Below are positions 57,577 to 64,000 of a stretch of DNA of 64,000 bases, piece by piece (the stretch's first letter is position 1; the number at the start of each line of letters is the position of its first letter). The translations under genes and the position numbers were made by a program. The stretch is from the NCBI RefSeq assembly GCF_001941625.1, contig NZ_CP016076.1, positions 620,001-684,000 on the forward strand. The letters are read 5' to 3'. This DNA is from Actinoalloteichus fjordicus (lineage in GTDB: Bacteria > Actinomycetota > Actinomycetes > Mycobacteriales > Pseudonocardiaceae). The notes beneath the pieces were generated by a model. It was not told where the DNA came from, did not search any database, and worked only from the letters and a program-made list of their open reading frames with translations.

Positions 57577-60405
57577 TCAGCCGGGCAGGTCGTGATCGCC
57601 CGCGTCGATCAGCATCCTGCGCAGCGTCAGCGTGCGCTGCTGGTCGTCGCATTCGACATAGACCTGCAGGGCCGACCGCCATGCGGACCGTGCCTCCGCC
57701 CGCAGATTCGCCGCGTCCAATGCGAACCCGAGATGCTGGAGCGCCATGCCCTGACCTCGGCGGTCCTCGGTCTGCTGGAACAGCTCGGCGGCCTGTCGGT
57801 GCGCGGGGGCGGCCTCGGTGAACTGCTCGGCCTCCTGGAGCGCGAGCCCCAGGTTGTTCCAGGCGATGCCCTCGCCGTGCCGATCGTCGGTCTCGCGGAA
57901 CAGCGTGGTCGCGCGCTGATGTGCCTCGATGACGTCCTCGGATCGGAGCAGCCGCATGATGCTCAGGCCGAGATTGCTCAGCGTGCGGCCGGTTCGCGAA
58001 CCGCCCGCCGCCGCCTCGTCCGCGTGGTCGACCCGAGGCCCCGACCTGTCTGCCGCCCGATCGGACGAGCCGCTACGGCCGCCCTCGGCCCCGGACATGC
58101 CGTCCTGTTCCTGGTGGCGCAGCTGCCGAAGGGCGACTCCGAGGTTGTTCTGCGCGACGGCCTGTCCGTGTCGGTCCCCGAGTCGTCGATAGAGGTCCAC
58201 GGCGGCCTGGTGGGCGCTGACCGCCTCGGGGAGCTGTCCGATCTCCTGGAGGGCGATGCCGAGGTTGCTCAGGGCGATGCCCTCGGCGTGCCGATCGCCG
58301 GTCTCCCGACAGATCACCAGGTCCAGGCGATGTGCGGCCACCGCCTCCTCGATCCGGGAGAGCCTGCGCAGACAGAGACCGAGATTGCTCAGGGCGAGGC
58401 TCTCGGCAGGGCGGTCGCCCACCTGTCGATAGAGGCTTGCCGCGGCGCGATGTGTCTCGACGGCGTCCTCGAACCGCTGGGACTCCTGGAGGGCGATGCC
58501 GAGGTTGTTCAGTGCCGCCGCCTGTCCACCGGGATCGTCCAGTTCCCGGTAGAGGTCGACGGCCGTCTGGTGGGCGGTCATGGCCTCGTGCAGGTGTCCC
58601 GTCTCCTGCAAGGCGATGCCGAGGTTGCTCAGTGCCACTCCCTCGGCGTCGCGATCCCCGGTCTCCCGACAGATCGCGAGGTCCTGGCGATGTGCGTCGA
58701 CCGCCTCGGGGAAGCGTCGAATCTCCTGGAGCGCGATGCCGAGGTTGTTCAACGCGGTGCCCTCGGCGTGCCGGTCGCCGATGCGGCGACAGATGGCGAG
58801 ATCCTGTTGATGCGCAGCCACGGCCTCCTCGAAGCGCCTCGCCTCCTGGAGGCCGGTGCCCAGGTTGTTCAGCGCAGTACCTTCGGCCCGGCGGTCCCCG
58901 AGGCGGCGGGCGGCGCGGACGGCGGTTTGGTGGGCGGTGATCATGTCGTCGAAGTGCCGCTGGCGGTGCAGGTACCGGGCCAGCCGTAACGGCAGATGCA
59001 GGGCGACCTCGGGATGCGACGGGAGCGCCAGGACCACGGCCGCGAGGAGGTTGCCCCGCTCCTCGTCGAGCCAGCGGCGCGCGGCCTCATGAGTCGGGAA
59101 TCGGGGCGTGGTCGCGGGCGCGCCGTCGAAGTGCGCGGCGGCGGCGTCCGCGGACGTGAGGTAGTGCTGGAGCATTCGCGTGATCGCGAGCGCCCGTTGG
59201 CGTTCGTCCCCGGTTCCGCCCTCGTGATCCCGGAGCTTCTCGGCGGAGTGGAGGCGGATCAGGTCGTGGACTCGCCACCGCCTGCTGCTGGTGCGCTCCA
59301 GCAGATGTGCGCCGACCAGGGCGCGGAGTGCGGTGTGCGTCTGCTGGCGAGGCCGGTCCGCGAGCGCGACGGCGGTGTCCAGTGCGAAGTCGGGTCCGGG
59401 ATTCAGTGCCACGAGGCTCAGAAGGCGGGCCTGGTCGGCGGGCAGCCGATCCCAGGAGAGGTCGAACGCGGTGCGGACGGCGCGGATTCCGTCGGTGAGG
59501 ACGTCCAGTCGAGTGGCGCCGTCACGGAGCTCGTCGACCATGTCCGCCAGGGTGAGGTCTCGCTCGGCGACCAGGATGCCCGCGACGATGCCGAGGGCGA
59601 GCGGCAGCATGTCGCAGAGCCTGATCAGCTCCCGCATCGCTGCGGGCTGGGCATGGGCCCTGGGATCGGCGGACCAGGCCTTGACCATCGTCGCGGACAC
59701 GAGCGCGACGGCGGTCTGCTCGTCGAGCAGACCCAGCCGCAGGTTCTGGTCGGCGACCACGGCGTTCAGCGGCTCGCGAGTCGTGATCAGGACCCGATGC
59801 AGTCGCTCCGCCGGGAGCAGCGCCTCGATCTGCTCCTGGTCCGCGACGTTGTCCAGGATCAGCAGCAGCGCCCTGTTGCGGGTGGCCAGTCTGCCGAGTT
59901 GGCGGTGGTACTGGGCGAACTGGCCCGCCGGAGTCGGGTCGAGGGTGGCCACGCCGATGGCGCGGAGCAGCGGACCGACGAGGTGGTGGGCCAGGACGCG
60001 ACGCGACGCATAGGAGTCGTAGCCGTGCAGGTCCGCGAGCAGCGCACCCGCCGGGAACCACTGCTCGTCCACCGCGATCCTGGCGACATGACGAACGAGC
60101 GCGGTCTTGCCGATCCCGCCCATCCCGGCCACCGCGGAGACAACGGTGGTGGTGACCTGTCGTTCCTGGTCGGGACTCAACGACGAACGCAGGAGCTCGA
60201 CCTCGGCTTCTCGCCCCACGAAGAGGTCCGGCCTGCCCTCTGACAGGCCGCGTAACTGATGCACCACGGCGATCGGCGGAGACTCGACGGAGGTCTCGCC
60301 GATCACGATGTCCCGCTGTGCCTGGTAGACGCGGGATGCGTCATGACCTTCTGCGGAGTACGTCCCGCCGTGATCCGGGTGATCCGGCGGGCGGTTCGAT
60401 GTCAC
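57577..60405 (-). CDS. NB-ARC/STAND NTPase with C-terminal TPR array
   Basis: A 942-residue signal-transduction ATPase. Residues 24-36 carry a short motif SRVYQAQRDIVIG. The NTPase follows, with Walker A GMGGIGKTAL (Lys100), Walker B LLLILDNV, sensor LITTRE and a winged-helix region (LSLVALNPG to VHDLIRLHSAEKL). About ten 40-residue TPRs of kinesin-light-chain type (residues about 500-930, core LNNLGIALQE) complete the protein. One TPR junction is interrupted by a disordered Ser/Gly/Asp segment. No fused effector is recognised. GTG 60405 has only a weak GAAGGG site. STAND proteins act as switch-like sensors; the partner is unknown, and neighbours with the same motif are suggestive. Confidence 0.9.
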   Translation of the reverse strand: MTSNRPPDHPDHGGTYSAEGHDASRVYQAQRDIVIGETSVESPPIAVVHQLRGLSEGRPDLFVGREAEVELLRSSLSPDQERQVTTTVVSAVAGMGGIGKTALVRHVARIAVDEQWFPAGALLADLHGYDSYASRRVLAHHLVGPLLRAIGVATLDPTPAGQFAQYHRQLGRLATRNRALLLILDNVADQEQIEALLPAERLHRVLITTREPLNAVVADQNLRLGLLDEQTAVALVSATMVKAWSADPRAHAQPAAMRELIRLCDMLPLALGIVAGILVAERDLTLADMVDELRDGATRLDVLTDGIRAVRTAFDLSWDRLPADQARLLSLVALNPGPDFALDTAVALADRPRQQTHTALRALVGAHLLERTSSRRWRVHDLIRLHSAEKLRDHEGGTGDERQRALAITRMLQHYLTSADAAAAHFDGAPATTPRFPTHEAARRWLDEERGNLLAAVVLALPSHPEVALHLPLRLARYLHRQRHFDDMITAHQTAVRAARRLGDRRAEGTALNNLGTGLQEARRFEEAVAAHQQDLAICRRIGDRHAEGTALNNLGIALQEIRRFPEAVDAHRQDLAICRETGDRDAEGVALSNLGIALQETGHLHEAMTAHQTAVDLYRELDDPGGQAAALNNLGIALQESQRFEDAVETHRAAASLYRQVGDRPAESLALSNLGLCLRRLSRIEEAVAAHRLDLVICRETGDRHAEGIALSNLGIALQEIGQLPEAVSAHQAAVDLYRRLGDRHGQAVAQNNLGVALRQLRHQEQDGMSGAEGGRSGSSDRAADRSGPRVDHADEAAAGGSRTGRTLSNLGLSIMRLLRSEDVIEAHQRATTLFRETDDRHGEGIAWNNLGLALQEAEQFTEAAPAHRQAAELFQQTEDRRGQGMALQHLGFALDAANLRAEARSAWRSALQVYVECDDQQRTLTLRRMLIDAGDHDLPG
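57710..58930 (-). repeat. Array of about ten 120-bp TPR-coding repeats
   Basis: Near-regular 120-bp repeats encode 40-residue TPRs with a shared core (A-x-G-x-A-L-x-N-L-G-I-A-L-Q-E). GAGGTTGTTC or a close variant recurs on the + strand every 120 bp between about 58140 and 58870. The homogeneity indicates recent duplication or conversion. Confidence 0.8.
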
Positions 60406-60444
60406 GGGGGGCCCTTCACCGGGTCCGATGCTCGTACGGCCGGC

Positions 60445-60609
60445 TCAATCGTCGGTGACGGTCAGGTCACCGACGACTTGAGGGACCGAGCACCCGAGAC
60501 GGAGTTCGGGGGCGGACTCGCGGATCAGACTGCCGACTCGGCGACCCGACTCGGCACGGATTCCCGATGCCAGCGTGCTTCCGGCGGCGGCAGGCGTGGT
60601 GGCGTTCAT
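60445..60609 (-). CDS. Small ORF upstream of the STAND gene
   Basis: A 54-residue ORF starting at ATG 60609 with an excellent CGGAGG site 7 nt upstream, and ending 39 nt before the STAND start. It begins MNATTPAAAGSTLASGIRAE and ends CSVPQVVGDLTVTDD. The C terminus resembles the V-x-Q-x-x-x-D motif of the STAND protein and of the 62101 protein. An in-frame GTG at 60801 would give 118 residues. No family is recognised; a peptide precursor or accessory regulator are both possible. Confidence 0.5.
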   Translation of the reverse strand: MNATTPAAAGSTLASGIRAESGRRVGSLIRESAPELRLGCSVPQVVGDLTVTDD

Positions 60610-60835
60610 TCCAGGACCTCCGGGCGTCGTGACGGATTCGGCAAATCTCGGTGTGTCTAATGCGTGGGTCGCCGGGTTGTCGGAGAAGACGGTTGTGCGG
60701 CAGGCGAGGTGGGGGGAAAGCCGCAGGTTCGGTTGATCGGACAACAGATCAGGGGTGTGCGCGGCTAACGTGTTCAGTGCGGAAGCTTTCAGTGCAGCCA
60801 CCTCCGGTCCTGAGGCGCCTCGCCTGCTTACCCTG

Positions 60836-60864
60836 ATGGAGTAACCGTCGGGCGGGCTTGTCAA
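60836..60864 (-). promoter_or_regulatory. Candidate promoter of the STAND operon
   Basis: On the minus strand a consensus TTGACA (60864-60859) is followed after 17 bp by CTCCAT (60841-60836), a poor -10. It lies in an AT-richer patch. The rest of 60610-61347 shows no other convincing gene. Confidence 0.35.
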
Positions 60865-61347
60865 TATTCGAACGATCCGGCAACGTAGATTGTTCCAAGT
60901 TCGTGGCCGCTTAACCAGAAGCAGTCGTCCGTTCGCTGACACGATCTCGTATCGGTATCGGTCCTGTCGTCGCGCGAAGGATCGCCGACGGCCGCATCGT
61001 CGCAGGTCGATGCAAGTTGATGAACGATCTACGACCTAGGTGCGGATATCGCGGTGGCCGTGGAGCGAGTGTGCAGGAAGTCGTGATCCACGATCGGGTG
61101 AACTCGTGAGATCGCCACCGCGATGATCGTGTTCATCGTCCTTCAGCGGCCCGGACAAGGCCCGACGGCCGAAGCCCGCGACGTCCTAGAAGGGGATCAC
61201 GGCGGCACGCGGCTGGCGCTGAATCGCCTGATTGGGCGCTGACCGGCAGTCGGTCGGCCGCACGTCGGACTAGCGAACCGGTCGGCCCGACCATCCGAGG
61301 AGAGTTGATCCGACGTGTTCGCGACCTGCGTCGTTCCGGTGGAGAAG

Positions 61348-61779
61348 TCAGCGGCGATGAATGGGCTTGACGAACACCGCCAATTCCTGTTCCTCCGGTG
61401 AAATCAGTTCGAACGTTCGATAGAAGGCGCGTGACTTCCGGCCGTCCTCGGTCGATCCTCGATCAGTGGTGAGGAGGAAGGATCGACAGTGCGGGTAGCG
61501 CTCATCGAGATGTTGGAGAAGGGCTCGACCGATGCCCGGCCGCTGGGCGGCGGGTCGCACGAGGAGGTCCTGGACGTAGCAGACGGTCTCGTCGTCCGAG
61601 ACCGTCCTGGCCAGTCCGAGCAGCTCACCCGACTCGTCCCGAGCGGTGATGACGAGAGGAGAGCCGGTCAGGCTCCGGACGAGCTTCGCGAGGTCTCGGG
61701 TATAGGCAGACCAGCCGACGGAGTCGTACAACTCCCCGACCTCAGCGGGGTCGAACGACGTCCTCAGGGAGATGATCAC
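61348..61779 (-). CDS. GNAT-family N-acetyltransferase
   Basis: A 143-residue acetyltransferase. Motif A (acetyl-CoA pyrophosphate binding) is VCYVQDLLVRPAAQRPGIGR followed by ALLQHL, and motif B covers KSRAFYRTFEL. The N terminus (VGELYDSVGWSAYTRD) is typical of small GNATs. GTG 61779 follows CGAGGAGCCGGCGCAG. Substrate unknown. It lies between the STAND gene cluster and the 62101 gene on the same strand. Confidence 0.88.
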   Translation of the reverse strand: MIISLRTSFDPAEVGELYDSVGWSAYTRDLAKLVRSLTGSPLVITARDESGELLGLARTVSDDETVCYVQDLLVRPAAQRPGIGRALLQHLDERYPHCRSFLLTTDRGSTEDGRKSRAFYRTFELISPEEQELAVFVKPIHRR

Positions 61780-62100
61780 CTGCGCCGGCTCCTCGATCAG
61801 CCTGCTGGACGAGGCGACCCTCGCCGCGTGTGGATCGCCCTCACGAGGTGATCACCGCCTTCGTCCGGCGACGGCGACCTGGGCCGGGCGAGTCGATCCT
61901 TGGTGGGACGCGGGGCGCGAGGGCCTGCCGAGGCGAGGCTCACCAGTAGGCGATCCGCAGCGTAGACGCCCACGATCCCGGTGCGCTGCCCAACCTGCCG
62001 TGCTGTCGCCTGCTGATCGAGACGCCGGTGTCCGGCTGGCGCGACAGCCCGCCGTGGCGGCAGGCGGGCGGCGACCCGCACACCGGGACAAATTCCAGGA

Positions 62101-62529
62101 TCACTGCTCGTTGATGGTCATGTCGCCCGCAGACTGATACACCCGGCTGTGATCATGGGAGGTGGCGGTCATCGTGACCTGGCCGATCCGTTGTCGGCGG
62201 CCTGTCGGAACCAACGGCTGCAGACGCTCGTCGAGGAGCAGGCGCAGTTCCGCCTCGACCGTCGGGTCGTCCCTGATCAACCTGGCGAGCTTGCGCTTCC
62301 ACTCGACCGCCAGCTCTGCCATCGTCGCGGCGCCGTCCGAGTCGTTCTGGGGGGCCGCGAGGATCTCGTCTCGGACCTCCACCAGTTCGGCTTCGATGGT
62401 CTGCACGTCGGAAGGGCGGAACCGCCGCCACCAGTTGGTGACCTCGTCTACTGCCTGGCGCCACGAGTCGGCGGCCACCGCGTCGACGATGGCGGTGCCC
62501 GCAGCGGCGGCGACCGTGACCTGATTCAT
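62101..62529 (-). CDS. Hypothetical protein with C-terminal VYQ-type motif
   Basis: A 142-residue protein starting at ATG 62529 behind GAAGGGGACACGAC. Residues 5-20 are Ala-rich and hydrophobic. Residues 22-60 are helical (DSWRQAVDEVTNWWRRFRPS) and 65-105 form acidic helices. The last 15 residues (SRVYQSAGDMTINEQ) match the motif near the N terminus of the STAND protein 1.7 kb away (SRVYQAQRDIVIGET). Similar small proteins with this tail occur beside signalling and conflict genes in actinobacteria. Function unknown. Confidence 0.7.
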   Translation of the reverse strand: MNQVTVAAAAGTAIVDAVAADSWRQAVDEVTNWWRRFRPSDVQTIEAELVEVRDEILAAPQNDSDGAATMAELAVEWKRKLARLIRDDPTVEAELRLLLDERLQPLVPTGRRQRIGQVTMTATSHDHSRVYQSAGDMTINEQ

Positions 62530-62882
62530 GTCGTGTCCCCTTCGCCGTGCGGCCGTCCATATCGCGGCGCCTGCCGACTGCGCGGCGGCGGCCTCCCCTG
62601 TCGATGTTACGGAGGTGAATCGAGGCAGGGAGCGCGCGAGATCACGCCATCCGGGTGAGAAGTACTCGATTGACAGGCCTGCGGAGCGGGCTCGACCGTT
62701 ATCGCGGGCGGGGCGATGCCCGGTGAACGACGCCCCGAGGCGCGCGATCAGCTCCTCCCATCGGCAGGCACCGGATCGCTCTCGGCGATCGTGGGCACCC
62801 GATCGCAGGCCTGCGGCATCCCGGCAGGCTAGACCTGCCGGGGCGAGACGTGGCGGGGCGAGACCTTGGCGGAGGGAAGAGT

Positions 62883-63323
62883 TCAGTCCTCCGCAGGAGT
62901 CAGCACGAAGACGGGGATCTCTCGCGTGGTCTTCTGCTGGTACTCCGCATAGGGCGGGAACGCATCGACAGCGCGCTTCCACCACACGGCCTTCTCGTCG
63001 CCGGTGACCTCCCTGGCGATGTAGTCCTTCTTGACGGTCAGGTCCTGCAACTCCGCCCTCGGCTCCGAGCGGAGGTTGTAGTACCAGACCGGATGCTTCG
63101 GCGAGCCGCCGAGTGACGCGACCACCGCGTAGGAGCCTTCGTGCTCGACACGCATCAGCGCGTTCTTGCGGAGCCTGCCCGACCTGGCCCCGAGCGTCGT
63201 GAGCACGATGACGGGCAGTCCCTGGAGCGTGGTGCCTTCGGTTCCGCCAGACGATTCATAAAGCTCCACCTGTTCGCGAGTCCGTTCCGACGTGCTGGGT
63301 GCATACTCACCGGTCAATGGCAT
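62883..63323 (-). CDS. Deazaflavin (F420)-dependent nitroreductase family protein
   Basis: A 146-residue protein of the Ddn/FDR split beta-barrel family. The family pattern is [20 protein letters not shown] for F420 phosphate binding, [20 protein letters not shown] and a terminal PVFVLTP. Members use F420H2 to reduce quinones or other substrates, consistent with an actinobacterial host. ATG 63323 is used. It is monocistronic. Confidence 0.9.
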   Translation of the reverse strand: MPLTGEYAPSTSERTREQVELYESSGGTEGTTLQGLPVIVLTTLGARSGRLRKNALMRVEHEGSYAVVASLGGSPKHPVWYYNLRSEPRAELQDLTVKKDYIAREVTGDEKAVWWKRAVDAFPPYAEYQQKTTREIPVFVLTPAED

Positions 63324-63724
63324 GTCACTGCCAACTCGTGCTCCGCGGCTCCTATTCCGCCCTCACCCGATCGGGGACAGGTGCGACGGGCCGACGGATT
63401 CGGACCGGCTTTGTCGTCATATGCGTGTGCCGGGTTACTCCGAACGCGCGGGTGACCGCGTGAGTGCATAAGTCGAAATATTGATCGGCACGGCGTCGGT
63501 GATCTCCGCGCTCGGCACCAGACGCGGTGGCCAGAACGCCGCTGGGAGTGGCGGCCTTGCGCTATCGGGTTGTCGTGCCGTCTTCCGGTGTCGTACTCGT
63601 CGGCGTCGCGGCGATCGTGCGCCAGATCCGCTCGGAACGGATGTCTCCGCGCTCGGACCAGACCAAAACGATCCCGAGACGACGAACGGCGGAGCATCTG
63701 AAGACGCTCCGCCGCTGGTCAGCG
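63324..63724. other. Gene-free stretch before tRNA-Arg
   Basis: No credible coding sequence or RNA gene was found on either strand. Open frames are short and lack ribosome binding sites. Confidence 0.5.
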
Positions 63725-63727
63725 TGG

Positions 63728-63800
63728 TGGCCCCGGCTGGAATCGAACCAGCGACACCCGCTTTAGGAGAGCGGTGCTCTATCCCCTGAGCTACGAGGCC
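63728..63800 (-). tRNA. tRNA-Arg (anticodon CCT)
   Basis: Read on the minus strand, the acceptor arm GGCCTCG pairs with CGGGGCC and A is the discriminator. The anticodon stem CCGCT/AGCGG has loop CTCCTAA, anticodon CCT (codon AGG). The T arm is GCTGGTTCGATTCCAGC. A CCA (63727-63725) follows directly, so the tail is encoded. Confidence 0.95.
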
Positions 63801-63851
63801 GTGTCGTGCGGTGGTCGTGGCGGGTTCCGAACCCCCGTCACGTCCCTCATC

Positions 63852-63857
63852 ATCCTA
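63852..63857 (-). promoter_or_regulatory. Candidate -10 of the tRNA-Arg promoter
   Basis: TAGGAT on the minus strand (63857-63852) lies about 50 nt upstream of the tRNA 5' end. A weak TTCCTC could be the -35 at 18-bp spacing. Confidence 0.35.
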
Positions 63858-64000
63858 GCGGCCCGCAGTCGAGGCGAGGAACCCGGTTGCCGACACCGAC
63901 CCACGGTCGGGTCTCGATGCGGCGGTACTGCCGTGGTTCGGCGGAGCGCGACGTAGTCCCGCCCCCTCCTCGGCGGTGAGCATGGTGTGGCGGGCCCGCC

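Noticed and set aside
63815-63870. Second tRNA-like segment (GGGTTCCGAACCCCC) beside tRNA-Arg
   Set aside because: No acceptor, D or anticodon arms can be formed; it is a chance T-arm-like sequence.

Overview
The window comes from a high-GC actinobacterium, most likely a member of the Pseudonocardiales (Actinoalloteichus/Saccharopolyspora-like). This rests on the very high GC content, frequent GTG and TTG starts, the acidic N-terminal extensions of SecE and NusG, RpoC with the actinobacterial coiled-coil insertion, an F420-type nitroreductase, DUF397/DUF5753-XRE pairs and NB-ARC-TPR proteins. The genus is an inference and was not tested.

The backbone is the classic transcription/translation supercluster on the + strand: tRNA-Trp, secE, nusG, rplA; rplJ-rplL behind an L10 leader; rpoB-rpoC; rpsL-rpsG-fusA-tuf; rpsJ through rplO (S10 and spc operons); secY-adk-map; infA-rpmJ-rpsM-rpsK-rpsD-rpoA-rplQ-truA. 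Spacings, 1-4 nt overlaps, hairpins and promoters mark the usual transcription units. Two departures stand out. rplK (L11) is missing between nusG and rplA. The rplO-secY junction is split by about 7 kb of accessory DNA.

Accessory blocks: (a) 2955-4070, a membrane protein with a duplicated four-cysteine domain between rplA and rplJ. (b) 14.0-20.3 kb, an XRE/DUF397 pair, an ABC exporter divergent from a DesK/DesR-like two-component system with tandem palindromic operators between them, and small helical proteins. (c) 35.6-42.0 kb, a polymorphic-toxin-like gene followed by three immunity-like paralogues, a second XRE/DUF397 pair, a frameshifted GNAT acetyltransferase, a predicted papain-fold cysteine protein and a methyltransferase. 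(d) 45.7-46.8 kb, two DUF1707 membrane proteins. (e) 51.9-63.3 kb, a 12-copy heptamer repeat, a fatty-acid desaturase, a DUF885 peptidase-like protein, a second two-component system, an NB-ARC/STAND NTPase with about ten TPRs, and small neighbours. A short motif of the form V-x-Q-x-x-x-D-[ILM]-[VT]-[IV] occurs in the STAND protein, in the small ORF just upstream of it and in a 142-aa protein about 1.7 kb away. This suggests an uncharacterised multi-protein system. The window closes with an F420-type oxidoreductase and tRNA-Arg(CCU).

All family assignments are by reading; no database search was run.
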